From assembly GCA_964484795.1 (NCBI GenBank), contig CAZAFN010000003.1:1-64000 (forward strand): 64,000 nucleotides of DNA. The letters run 5' to 3'. The position numbers and the translations under genes are program-made. The notes under the pieces are model-generated. The model saw nothing but the letters and a program-made list of their open reading frames with translations, was not told the origin of the DNA and searched no databases. The DNA is from CAZAFN01 sp964484795 (lineage in GTDB: Bacteria > Pseudomonadota > Alphaproteobacteria > Methylaequorales > Methylaequoraceae). Position 1 is the stretch's first letter; each line of letters begins with the position of its first letter. Shown here one piece after another: positions 36,872-45,803 of the stretch.

Positions 36872-38202
36872 TTTATTCCACCAGGAAATATTTTCCTCTT
36901 ATTAGTCCTTTTATCTATTTCAATGAATTTCATATTTTTTTTACCGGTATATAGCTGTCGTGGTCTGCTGATTTTTTTAGATACGTTTTCTGTCATTTCT
37001 TTCCATTGAGAGATCCATCCGACAGTTCTAGCAACTGCAAATATGACGGTAAACATTGACTCTGGAAGACCAAGAGCTTTTAAAATTATACCAGAGTAAA
37101 AATCAACATTTGGGTAAAGCTTTTTCTTTATGAAATAACTGTCATTTAAAGCAATTTCTTCAAGCTTATTAGCTAGTTTAAATAAAGGAACATTAAAATT
37201 TTCTTCTTCATTAAGCAAATCATGGCAATATTTTCTTAGAACGTTTGCTCTTGGATCATAGTTTTTGTAAACCCGATGACCAAAACCCATAAGTCTAAAT
37301 GGATCATTTGTATCTTTAGCTTTTTTAATATATTTTCCGATATTTTTTTCATTACCAATTTCAAAAAGCATTCTTATTACAGATTCATTCGCTCCACCAT
37401 GAGCAGGCCCCCAGAGAGATGAAACGCCAGCAGCAACACAAGCAAATGGGTTTGCTCCAGAGGATCCAGCTATTTTAACAGTTGAAGTTGAAGCATTTTG
37501 TTCATGATCTGCATGTAAAATCAATAATTTATCTAATGCATCAATTCTAGTTTGTGATGGTTTATATTCACCACAAGGAGTAGAAAACAACATATGTAGG
37601 AAATTTTCACTATAAGAAAGTTCATTTTTTGGATATATAAAAGGTTGTCCAAGAGAATATTTGTATGCCATTGCTGCCATTGTTGGTATTTTTGCAAGCA
37701 ATCTGCTTACAGCGACTCCTTTTCCTTCAATAGACGAAAAGTCATAAATTTTTTCAGGATAAAATGATGACAATGCACCAACCATTCCAACTAAAATTGC
37801 CATTGGATGTGAATCTCTTCTAAAACCACTATAAAATCTTAATATTTGTTCATGAAGCATTGTGTGATGGTTGAGAATATTAATAAATTTTGATTTATTT
37901 TTTAAGTCAGGTAGTTCTCCATTTAATAATAAATAACAAACTTCTGGATAATCAGATTTTTCAGCAAGATCTTCAATATTAAATCCTCTATGCAATAGAA
38001 TGCCTTTGTCACCATCAATAAAAGTAATTTCTGATGAACAACTTGCAGTTGATGTAAAACCAGGGTCATACAAAAACATTCCTGTTTTAGAGTAAAAACT
38101 TGATAAATCTGCTACAGCTGATCCGCAAGAGCCATTTTTAATATTAAATTCAAAATTTTTTCCTGTACGATTATCAGTTATTGTAATTGAATTTTTTTTC
38201 AT
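36868..38202 (-). CDS. gltA: Citrate synthase
   Basis: Condenses acetyl-CoA and oxaloacetate in the citric acid cycle. It is the long hexameric type II form with 444 residues. Active-site His and Asp residues are in LHADHEQNASTSTVKIAGSS, GFGHRVYKNYDPRA and NVDFYSG. It is the last gene of the minus-strand block and follows gltX by ten bases, the common alphaproteobacterial order. Confidence 0.97.
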   Translation of the reverse strand: MKKNSITITDNRTGKNFEFNIKNGSCGSAVADLSSFYSKTGMFLYDPGFTSTASCSSEITFIDGDKGILLHRGFNIEDLAEKSDYPEVCYLLLNGELPDLKNKSKFINILNHHTMLHEQILRFYSGFRRDSHPMAILVGMVGALSSFYPEKIYDFSSIEGKGVAVSRLLAKIPTMAAMAYKYSLGQPFIYPKNELSYSENFLHMLFSTPCGEYKPSQTRIDALDKLLILHADHEQNASTSTVKIAGSSGANPFACVAAGVSSLWGPAHGGANESVIRMLFEIGNEKNIGKYIKKAKDTNDPFRLMGFGHRVYKNYDPRANVLRKYCHDLLNEEENFNVPLFKLANKLEEIALNDSYFIKKKLYPNVDFYSGIILKALGLPESMFTVIFAVARTVGWISQWKEMTENVSKKISRPRQLYTGKKNMKFIEIDKRTNKRKIFPGGIN

Positions 38203-38212
38203 TCTATAAGTT

Positions 38213-39571
38213 TTAATACCATTTGTTAATTCTATTTATTACTTCATTCTTTCCCAAAACCCCCATTATTTTAGATATTGATGGACCATCAATTTTTCCA
38301 ATAATAGTTAATCTAATGGGTTGAGCAATTTCTTTAAACCCTATGTTTAACTTTTTAACAATTCCACTTAATTTGTTTTCTATGGAATCGGAATTCCAGT
38401 TTAATATATCAGAAAATTCTTTTACTATGGTTTTTTTATATTTTTTTGAGACCTTCAAAATCTTTTTCTCTTCATCATTAAAATTTTTAGGAACAACATT
38501 TAATGAATTTATATTTTCAACAATTTCATTAAGTGTGTTGGCTCTGCTTTTATAAACTTCAATCAAGTCAAGTATTTTAACATCATCAAAGAAAAAACCT
38601 TGATTATATTTTTCTATATGCAATTTTTTTAATATTTGAGAAAGTACAAGATTATCTAATTTTTTAATGTAATGGTTATTTAAAAAAATCAGTTTTTTTT
38701 CATCAGTTTTTGATGGAGATTTGCCAATTTTTTCAAGAGTAAAAAGTTTGATTGCTTCTGTAATTGTAAAATATTCCTTATTTTCATATGACCACCCCAT
38801 TCTTAAAAGATAGTTTATTATACTTTCTGGTAAGAATCCTTTTTCTTTATAATCAATTATGGATAGAGAATTATCTCTTTTAGATAGTTTTTCATTTTTT
38901 TGATTGTGAATTAGGGGAATGTGTGATGTTGATGGGTTATAATTTAAAAATTCATATAATATTTTTTGTCTAAACGAGTTGGTCAGATGATCATCTCCTC
39001 TAATTATATCAGTTACTTTCATTCTGTAGTCATCTATCGTTGAGGACAATAAAAATGTAGGAGATCCATCACTTCTTATGATTATATAATCATCAATTTC
39101 AGAACTTTTAACTGTAACCTTACCTTGAACCTTATCATTTATTGTGATAGAGCCTAAAAGAGGAGATTTAATCCTAATGCAGAATTTTTTTTTATTTGGT
39201 TTTTTTTTTTTGGGATCTCTCCACTCGCTGACAAATTTTTTGAATTTAAATTTTTTAATATAATTTTCATCGTGAAAACATTTATATGCAAGTCCCTTGG
39301 CAATTAATGAATTCGCAAATTCTATATGATCACTAATATTTTTACTTTGAAAGACGATGTCATAATCTGTCTTAATTCCAAGCCAATCTAAGCCATTAAT
39401 AATTGAGTCAATTGATTTTAATGTATTTCTATTCTTATCTGTATCTTCGACTCGGATTTTAAAAAAACCATTTTTAGATTTTGCATACAAATAATTAAAT
39501 AGTGCCGTGCGTGCACCTCCAATATGAAGAGGTCCTGTTGGAGAAGGAGCAAATCTTGTGACAGTTGACAT
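38213..39571 (-). CDS. gltX: Glutamyl-tRNA synthetase
   Basis: A class I synthetase for tRNA-Glu. The HIGH-type motif is RFAPSPTGPLHIGGARTALF (residues 6-25) and the KMSKS-type motif is EKLSKRDNSLSI. Its 452 residues are a normal length. Many alphaproteobacteria have two gltX copies, one of them charging tRNA-Gln, so the precise tRNA range is not decided here. It is ten bases downstream of lexA, where comEC often intervenes. Confidence 0.95.
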   Translation of the reverse strand: MSTVTRFAPSPTGPLHIGGARTALFNYLYAKSKNGFFKIRVEDTDKNRNTLKSIDSIINGLDWLGIKTDYDIVFQSKNISDHIEFANSLIAKGLAYKCFHDENYIKKFKFKKFVSEWRDPKKKKPNKKKFCIRIKSPLLGSITINDKVQGKVTVKSSEIDDYIIIRSDGSPTFLLSSTIDDYRMKVTDIIRGDDHLTNSFRQKILYEFLNYNPSTSHIPLIHNQKNEKLSKRDNSLSIIDYKEKGFLPESIINYLLRMGWSYENKEYFTITEAIKLFTLEKIGKSPSKTDEKKLIFLNNHYIKKLDNLVLSQILKKLHIEKYNQGFFFDDVKILDLIEVYKSRANTLNEIVENINSLNVVPKNFNDEEKKILKVSKKYKKTIVKEFSDILNWNSDSIENKLSGIVKKLNIGFKEIAQPIRLTIIGKIDGPSISKIMGVLGKNEVINRINKWY

Positions 39572-39581
39572 AAATGAAGAT

Positions 39582-40193
39582 TTAAAATTTTCTGATTAAA
39601 CCAACAAGTTTGCCCTGTATTATAACTCTATCTTTACCAAAAATTCTGGTTTTATGATTTTTATTTGCTGGTTCTAAGGCTATGGAATTTTTGTATGATC
39701 TAAATTTTTTTAATGTTACTTCATTTTGATCAATTAATGCTACAACGATATCACCTGTATTTGCATAATTTATTTTCTTAATTACAACAATGTCACCGTC
39801 AAATATTCCTTCATTAATCATTGAATCACCGGTTACTTCAAGAGTAAAATGTTCATCTTTATTATTTATTAAATAATTGGGAACAGAAATTTGCTCAAAA
39901 CTTCCCGTAATTGCTTCAATTGGATTTCCTGCAGCTATCTTACCTAAAAATGGAATTGTTTTTTCGTTACTGTTTTGGAAATCAATAATATTTTTGAATT
40001 TCAGTGCTCTAGCTTTATGGGGCATTCTTTCAATTAATCCCTTTTCTTCGAGGCTAGAAAGGAGTTTGTGAATACCTGATTTTGATTTAATATCTAAATT
40101 CTTTTTCATTTCATCAAATGTTGGAAAAATTTTATTTCTGCTGTAATAATGATTTAAAAAGTCTAGGAGTTTTTTTTGCTTTATTGTTAACAT
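39582..40193 (-). CDS. lexA: SOS response repressor LexA
   Basis: The self-cleaving repressor of DNA-damage genes. An N-terminal winged helix (about 1-70) has FPTFDEMKKNLDIKSKSGIHKLL. The cleavage site is A88-G89 in GKIAAGNPIEA. Catalytic residues are S124 (TGDSMINEG) and K162 (EVTLKKF). Its 203 residues are a little shorter than the usual 220-240. A perfect GTTC-N7-GTTC operator lies 8-22 bases upstream, so autoregulation is very likely. Confidence 0.96.
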   Translation of the reverse strand: MLTIKQKKLLDFLNHYYSRNKIFPTFDEMKKNLDIKSKSGIHKLLSSLEEKGLIERMPHKARALKFKNIIDFQNSNEKTIPFLGKIAAGNPIEAITGSFEQISVPNYLINNKDEHFTLEVTGDSMINEGIFDGDIVVIKKINYANTGDIVVALIDQNEVTLKKFRSYKNSIALEPANKNHKTRIFGKDRVIIQGKLVGLIRKF

Positions 40194-40200
40194 TATAAAT

Positions 40201-40215
40201 GTTCTACATAAGTTC
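40201..40215 (-). promoter_or_regulatory. LexA operator (alphaproteobacterial SOS box)
   Basis: On the plus strand the site reads GTTCTACATAAGTTC, an exact GTTC-N7-GTTC direct repeat, the known LexA box of Alphaproteobacteria. It lies just upstream of the lexA ATG and overlaps the predicted -10. Confidence 0.88.
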
Positions 40216-40229
40216 TTTTAATTAGTCAA
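40201..40229 (-). promoter_or_regulatory. lexA promoter, -10 inside the SOS box
   Basis: Read on the minus strand: -35 TTGACT (40229-40224), 17-base spacer, -10 TAGAAC (40206-40201). Transcription would begin about seven bases on, at or next to the lexA ATG (40193), so the mRNA would be leaderless or nearly so. LexA bound to its box would cover the -10. Confidence 0.5.
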
Positions 40230-40231
40230 GG

Positions 40232-41440
40232 CTAAATTTCATTATTTAATATGTTTTGATACAGAATCACATCTAAGGATTGTCCGGATTTAGAAGATCT
40301 TGAGTATGGCTTTCTCATTAATATGCCGTCAGATTCATTTAAAATTTTTTGCAATGAACTATCTTGATTATCAAATACTTGAAAATGTTTGCGTGATTTA
40401 TTATCCAATTTAATTCTTAAAAAAGATGTTAATTTATTATTGTTATTAATATCATTCTTAGTAATTAACTTCTCTTGAGATAATTTTATGTATTCAAAAC
40501 CATAAAATGAGTTGATATAAATCGGAAAGAAAAGCAACATAGTTATAAAGCATGACACAGGATTCCCAGGTAAGCCCAAAAAGAATTTTGTTTTATTAAA
40601 CTTTCCAAATGTAGTTGGCTTTCCAGGTTTGATAGCTACTCTATCAAATAGAATTTTAAGCCCTTTTTTTCCAAGTGCTTTCTTTACTATGTCATATTTT
40701 CCCCTTGAAATTCCACCTGATGTTATAAGAATGTCAAAATCATTTGTTTTATTAAACGATTTGATTAATTCATTTTCATTGTCTGTTGTCGTTGAAATAT
40801 TTAATATTTCACCACCTAGCTTAGTTGCTAAAAATTTTAGCAAAATTTCGTTAGATGATTCAATTAATCCTTTTTTATTTGTTTTACTTTTTAATTCGTC
40901 TCCAGTTAAGATTATATTGATTCTAGGTTTTCTCTTTACTAGAATTTTTTTTATTTTCATTGTTTTGGCTAATGATATTGATCTAAAGGTTAAAATATCT
41001 TGTTTATGAAGACAAACTTGTTTTTTCTTAAAATCCAACCCTTTTTTTCTAATAAAGTTTTCTTTTGGAATCTTATTAATAAATATTTCTTTGCCAGAAG
41101 TTTGTATTTGAAAGTTTTCTTTTGGGACTACTATTTTATTTTTGCCTGGAATTGGTGCCCCAGTATAGATTAATTTAGCTTGTCCTGATTTAAAGTCTTT
41201 GGAAAAAAAATTTCCTGCCTTTGACTCTCCAACAATTTTAAATTTTTTTTTCTTTTCATCTTTTTTTAAAATAACTGCTCCATCCATTGATGATAAATCC
41301 ATTCTAGGTGAATCAAATTTAGATTTGTAGTCAGTCGCAAGAACTCTAAGAGAAGATTTTTGTATATTTACATATTCATTTTTTCTAGATATGGAAACAC
41401 TGTTTTTAATTATTTTGCAAGCATCACAAAATTTTTTCAT
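40232..41440 (-). CDS. moeA: Molybdopterin molybdenumtransferase MoeA
   Basis: Inserts molybdenum into molybdopterin. Recognisable segments are SSMDGAVI in the N-terminal domain, NIILTGDELK, SGGISRGKYDIVKKAL and FLGLPGNPVSCF; GKPTTFGKF lies between the last two. I start it at the ATG at 41440 (402 residues). A GTG at 41467 would add nine residues and overlap moaC by 44 bases. It overlaps moaC by 17 bases, so the two are coupled. Confidence 0.92.
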   Translation of the reverse strand: MKKFCDACKIIKNSVSISRKNEYVNIQKSSLRVLATDYKSKFDSPRMDLSSMDGAVILKKDEKKKKFKIVGESKAGNFFSKDFKSGQAKLIYTGAPIPGKNKIVVPKENFQIQTSGKEIFINKIPKENFIRKKGLDFKKKQVCLHKQDILTFRSISLAKTMKIKKILVKRKPRINIILTGDELKSKTNKKGLIESSNEILLKFLATKLGGEILNISTTTDNENELIKSFNKTNDFDILITSGGISRGKYDIVKKALGKKGLKILFDRVAIKPGKPTTFGKFNKTKFFLGLPGNPVSCFITMLLFFPIYINSFYGFEYIKLSQEKLITKNDINNNNKLTSFLRIKLDNKSRKHFQVFDNQDSSLQKILNESDGILMRKPYSRSSKSGQSLDVILYQNILNNEI

Positions 41441-41906
41441 TTTTAAAAATTCCTGATCTACCACCACTTTTATAAAGTAATTTTAAATCTTGTATACATA
41501 TTGATTTGTCAATTGCCTTGCACATGTCATAGATTGTTAGTGCGGCAATGGAGCAAGCTGTTAATGCTTCCATTTCCACTCCGGTGTTTGAATTAGTTTT
41601 AACAGTTGAGTGAATTTCTATCGTATGTTTTTTTAGATTTTTTTTGTAGTTAATTTCTATGGAAGAAAGATTAATATTATGGCAAAGTGGTATCAGTTCA
41701 TCGGTTTTTTTTGCAGCCAAGATTCCAGAGCACTTAGCCAGGTTAAATATTTCACCTTTGGGTGAGCCTTCTTTCATCAATTGATTAAAAGAAGATTTTT
41801 GGAATTTAACTGAGCAAAAAGCACTAGCTATTCTCTTGGCATCCTTTTTTTTTGAGATGTCGACCATTTTAATTTCTTTATTTTTATTTATATGACTTAT
41901 TTTCAT
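41424..41906 (-). CDS. moaC: Cyclic pyranopterin monophosphate synthase MoaC
   Basis: Acts with MoaA to make cyclic pyranopterin, the first molybdenum cofactor intermediate. Active-site segments are PLCHNINLS, EMEALTACSIAALTIYDMCKA and KSGGRSG near the end. The N terminus MVDISKKKDAKRIA is the usual MVDVSxKxxTxRxA form. It has 160 residues. Its start overlaps the trpC stop by four bases. The trpC-moaC-moeA-lexA order is common in alphaproteobacteria. Confidence 0.95.
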   Translation of the reverse strand: MKISHINKNKEIKMVDISKKKDAKRIASAFCSVKFQKSSFNQLMKEGSPKGEIFNLAKCSGILAAKKTDELIPLCHNINLSSIEINYKKNLKKHTIEIHSTVKTNSNTGVEMEALTACSIAALTIYDMCKAIDKSICIQDLKLLYKSGGRSGIFKNEKIL

Positions 41907-42676
41907 TTTTTGATTAAATCAACTGTTGTGTTATAAATATTATTTGATTTCATTAGAAACTCACCGATTAGAAATGCATCAGCACCATAGTTTGAAAATT
42001 CTTTTAATTGGTGATTGTTGTTTAGACCACTCTCACAAATTTTTATGATATTCTTTGGTACTTTATTTGAAAGTTTTTTAAAATTGTTGATATCAATTTG
42101 AAGAGTTTGCAAGTTTCTATTGTTAATTCCAATGCAATCCACTTTTAAATTTATTGCCCTATTAAGTTCTTTGATATTATGAATTTCACAGATTACATCT
42201 AGACCAATTTTTTTTGCAAGTTTATAGAATTTTGACATTCTTTTGTCATCAAGTATAGCTAGAATCAATAAAATACAGTCAGCACCATAAAAATGGCTCT
42301 CATAAATTTGCCATTCATCTAGGATAAAATCTTTTCTAAGTATTGGTAATTTAACCTCTTTTTTGACCTCTCTTAAAAAATTAATATCACCATGAAAAAA
42401 TTTTTTTTCAGTTAAAATTGACAAGCATCTTGCTCCAGCTTTTTCATATTTTTTGGCTATTTCAATTGGATCAAAGTCTTTGCAAATCAAGCCTTTGCTT
42501 GGTGAGCTTTTTTTTATTTCTGCAATAAGGTTGAATGATTCTTTGCTTTTTTTTTTTAAATTTAATAAAAATTTCCTAATCTTTTTTTTTTTAAATTTTT
42601 TTTTGAAATCATTTTCTTTTTTAAGTTTTTTTATCTCATCAATTTTATATTGGCATATTTTTTCTAGTTTGTTCAT
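41903..42676 (-). CDS. trpC: Indole-3-glycerol phosphate synthase
   Basis: Fourth step of tryptophan synthesis, a TIM barrel. FNLIAEIKKSSPSKGLI carries the catalytic Lys. LPILRKDFILDEWQIYESHFYGADCILLI and GINNRNLQTLQID follow, then the C-terminal phosphate-binding GADAFLIGEFLMKS. Its 257 residues are full length and not fused to trpF. It lies one base downstream of trpD. Confidence 0.96.
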   Translation of the reverse strand: MNKLEKICQYKIDEIKKLKKENDFKKKFKKKKIRKFLLNLKKKSKESFNLIAEIKKSSPSKGLICKDFDPIEIAKKYEKAGARCLSILTEKKFFHGDINFLREVKKEVKLPILRKDFILDEWQIYESHFYGADCILLILAILDDKRMSKFYKLAKKIGLDVICEIHNIKELNRAINLKVDCIGINNRNLQTLQIDINNFKKLSNKVPKNIIKICESGLNNNHQLKEFSNYGADAFLIGEFLMKSNNIYNTTVDLIKK

Positions 42677-42677
42677 A

Positions 42678-43715
42678 TTAGTAATTTATTAATGATAATA
42701 GTTTTTTTTGTGCTAAACCATTGTCAATGTTTTTTCTTGCAAGTTCTAATCCTTCATTTAGATTTTTAACTTTGTTAGAGACAACTAAACCTGCAGCTGT
42801 ATTTAATATTACATTATCCCTTATTGCTCCTGTTTCACCTTCAAACAATCTCTTCATAATAAATGCATTTTCATCAGGAGTCCCACCTTTTAGTTCATTT
42901 TCATTTCTTATTTTTAAGCCAATTTCTGTAGGATTAAGATCTTTTTCTTTAAAAATTCTTTTGTTCTGAACCTCAATTATTTTATTGGATGAAGTAGTTG
43001 TTAATTCATCATAACCATTTAGATTATAAACAACCCAGGCTTTTTTAATATTAAATTCTTTCAGACATTTTGCATGTGTGCGTAGATTAGATTTACTACT
43101 TACACCAAGTAATTGATATTTTAGTTTAGATGGGTTCAGTAGTGGTCCTAGAAGATTGAAGATGGTTTTAAATGGAAGTAATGCTCTGATTTGAGATACT
43201 TTTCTTAATGATCCATGAAAATTTGGAGCAAAGAGAAAGCATATTCCATGTTTATTAAAAAATTTTTTTTGTTCTTCAATATTTAAATTAATTTTTATTC
43301 CTAGAGATTGTAGAACATCAGTGCTGCCGGATTTGGATGTAACTGATCTATTTCCATGTTTTGCCATTTTTATATTAAATGTTGATAACAATATTGAAAC
43401 GGCTGTTGAAAAATTAAAACTATTTTTATTATCACCTCCAGTTCCGCATGTATCCATTAAATCACCTTTTAAGGAAATTTTTTTTGCTTTTTTCTTTAAA
43501 TGTTTTGCAAAAGCAAATATTTCTTCAAAACTTTCATTCTTTATATTTAAAAGAGTCAAGATGCTAGATAATTCAACATCATCTATCTGCTCATTGAAAA
43601 TTGTTTTCACTAAGAATTGAGAGTCTGAAGAATTCAAGTCTTCTTTTTTTAATAATTTTTTGAAGATATATTCTAAATCTATTTTTAGATTTTTTTTAGT
43701 GACCAATTTAATCAT
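42678..43715 (-). CDS. trpD: Anthranilate phosphoribosyltransferase
   Basis: Transfers phosphoribose to anthranilate. The glycine-rich PRPP loop is DTCGTGGDNKNSFNFSTAV; KHGNRSVTSKSGSTDVLQSLG follows. Its 345 residues are a normal length. The start overlaps the trpG stop by four bases. It is not fused to the glutamine amidotransferase. Confidence 0.96.
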   Translation of the reverse strand: MIKLVTKKNLKIDLEYIFKKLLKKEDLNSSDSQFLVKTIFNEQIDDVELSSILTLLNIKNESFEEIFAFAKHLKKKAKKISLKGDLMDTCGTGGDNKNSFNFSTAVSILLSTFNIKMAKHGNRSVTSKSGSTDVLQSLGIKINLNIEEQKKFFNKHGICFLFAPNFHGSLRKVSQIRALLPFKTIFNLLGPLLNPSKLKYQLLGVSSKSNLRTHAKCLKEFNIKKAWVVYNLNGYDELTTTSSNKIIEVQNKRIFKEKDLNPTEIGLKIRNENELKGGTPDENAFIMKRLFEGETGAIRDNVILNTAAGLVVSNKVKNLNEGLELARKNIDNGLAQKKLLSLINY

Positions 43716-44293
43716 AATTTTTTTGAATTTACAAAATTTTTAAGCAATTGATGCCCAAAATCTGTTGCTATACTTTCTGGATGAAATTGAACTCCGTATA
43801 TTGGTAGTTGCTTATGTTCAAGTCCCATTATCACCCCTGATTCAGTGTTTGCAGTTATCTCAAGACATTTTGGTGTAGTTTTTTTTTCAACTATTAGTGA
43901 ATGATATCTAGTTGCTGGAAATGGATTATTAATTTTTTTAAAAAGAGTGGAATTATTGTGAAAAATTTTACTAACTTTGCCGTGTACAGGTTTTCCACTT
44001 TGAATTACTTTTCCTTCAAAAGATTCTGCAATTGCTTGATGACCAAGGCAAACTCCTAGCAAAGGTATTGATTTGGTCATTTTTGCATTTTTCTTAATTA
44101 AATCCAAACAAATACCAGAGTTTTTTGGTGAACTAGGGCCTGGGGAAATAACTAAGAAATTAGGTTTTAATTTTAAGATATAATCGACAGTTTTTTCATC
44201 ATTTCTAAACACTCGAACATTTTGTCCAATTTCTTGGAAATAGTGAACAAGATTGTATGTAAAACTATCGTAATTATCAATTAATATAAGCAT
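43712..44293 (-). CDS. trpG: Anthranilate synthase component II (glutamine amidotransferase)
   Basis: Supplies ammonia to TrpE. It is a class I amidotransferase with nucleophile Cys in LGVCLGHQAIAE and the His/Glu pair in GVQFHPESIAT. The N terminus is LIDNYDSFTYNLVHYF. Its 193 residues are full length. A TrpG can also serve PabB in folate synthesis; no separate pab genes are in the window. Confidence 0.96.
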   Translation of the reverse strand: MLILIDNYDSFTYNLVHYFQEIGQNVRVFRNDEKTVDYILKLKPNFLVISPGPSSPKNSGICLDLIKKNAKMTKSIPLLGVCLGHQAIAESFEGKVIQSGKPVHGKVSKIFHNNSTLFKKINNPFPATRYHSLIVEKKTTPKCLEITANTESGVIMGLEHKQLPIYGVQFHPESIATDFGHQLLKNFVNSKKL

Positions 44294-44296
44294 AAA

Positions 44297-45799
44297 TTAT
44301 TTAAAATTGCTGGCATGAGCACAAGCAGTTAAAAGAGCTAAGGCCTTATTTTCCGTTTCTTTAAATTCATTTACTGGCTTGCTATCAGCAACAATTCCAG
44401 CACCAGATTGAATATAAATATTATTGTTTTTTATCAGTGCAGACCTTAAAGCAATGCACGTGTCAATGTTGCCGTTGGAAGAGATGTAGCCAACTGAACC
44501 TGCATAAATATTTCTTCTGCTTTTTTCTAGTTCTTCAATGATCTCAATAGCTCTAATTTTAGGAGCTCCCGTAACTGTTCCAGCTGGAAAACCACTGAAT
44601 AAAACATCTGTACTATCGTTATTTTTGTCAAGTTTTGCGTCTATGTTTGACACAATATGCATTACGTGTGAAAAATATTCAATATACATTTTGTCAGTAA
44701 CCTTGACCGATCCAGGAATAGAGACTCTGCTAATGTCATTTCTACCAAGATCAAGTAACATTAAATGTTCTGAAATTTCTTTAGGATCGTTAATTAGTTC
44801 ATTTTTCAATTTTTTATCTTCTTCTTTAGTGTTTCCTCTTTTTCTTGTTCCAGCTATAGGTCTGATGGTTACTTTATCACTTTGAAGTTTGATCAATATT
44901 TCTGGACTGGATCCTATAATTGTGAAATCATTAAAATTCATAAAGAATAAATATGGTGAAGGATTTAAATGTCTTAAAGCTCTGTATATAGACAGTGGCT
45001 GGACATTAATTTTTTTTTTAAAAATTCTTGATAATACTACCTGAAAAATTTCACCCTCAAATATATATTTTTTTGCTTTATTAACCATTCTTTTAAACTC
45101 TTTAAATGTTGTATTAGATTCTACATTATGAAAAACATCTATTTTTTTTTTAAAGGAATATGTTTTTAGATTTGATTTAGATAGTGGCTTATTAATTTTC
45201 TTTATTATTGCTGATATATCGTTTTCTGCTTTTTTAAATGATTGAGTTGAGTTTAATTCACTTGGAGAAACTATTTTGGTAACATATAGTTTGTCATTGA
45301 TATTATCGAACACAAGAGTTGATGAAGGTCTTACAAAAATTGACTCAGGTAGTTTTAGAGAATCTTTTTTGCTTAAATTTAAATTTTCAAAATACTTAAT
45401 CATTTCATACCCCAAATATCCAAATAATCCAGTGGCAATAGAAGGTATTGATTTGGGAGTTTTAACCTTATTTTTGTTAATGAGATTCTTAAGACTTAAT
45501 AAAGGATCAATTGTTTCTTTTGTTACGTTATTTTTTTTTTGGTTAAGATTAGTGGTTTTGCAAAAGTTATTTTCACATTCCCAAATTATATCAGGATTCA
45601 AACCAATTACAGAATATCTACCTTTTTGACTTCCTTTTTCAACAGATTCAAATAGAAATAAATACTTTTCTTCATCTAACTTAATTAATACTGATACTGG
45701 AGTGTGTACATCTGCTGAATAAGGTGCATATAGAACCTGATCAATTCCGGACTCATAATTTTTTTTAAATAAATTTAGATCAGGTTCAAAGATATTCAT
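44297..45799 (-). CDS. trpE: Anthranilate synthase component I
   Basis: Converts chorismate to anthranilate. The chorismate-binding core is RPIAGTRKRGNTKEEDKK, LLDLGRNDISRVS and FSGFPAGTVTGAPKIRAIE. NPSPYLFFMNF and the N-terminal SADVHTPVSVLIKL are also family features. Its 500 residues are a normal length. It sits four bases after the ppiD stop. I see no leader peptide or Trp-codon attenuator between them. Confidence 0.96.
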   Translation of the reverse strand: MNIFEPDLNLFKKNYESGIDQVLYAPYSADVHTPVSVLIKLDEEKYLFLFESVEKGSQKGRYSVIGLNPDIIWECENNFCKTTNLNQKKNNVTKETIDPLLSLKNLINKNKVKTPKSIPSIATGLFGYLGYEMIKYFENLNLSKKDSLKLPESIFVRPSSTLVFDNINDKLYVTKIVSPSELNSTQSFKKAENDISAIIKKINKPLSKSNLKTYSFKKKIDVFHNVESNTTFKEFKRMVNKAKKYIFEGEIFQVVLSRIFKKKINVQPLSIYRALRHLNPSPYLFFMNFNDFTIIGSSPEILIKLQSDKVTIRPIAGTRKRGNTKEEDKKLKNELINDPKEISEHLMLLDLGRNDISRVSIPGSVKVTDKMYIEYFSHVMHIVSNIDAKLDKNNDSTDVLFSGFPAGTVTGAPKIRAIEIIEELEKSRRNIYAGSVGYISSNGNIDTCIALRSALIKNNNIYIQSGAGIVADSKPVNEFKETENKALALLTACAHASNFK

Positions 45800-45803
45800 T
45801 TTG

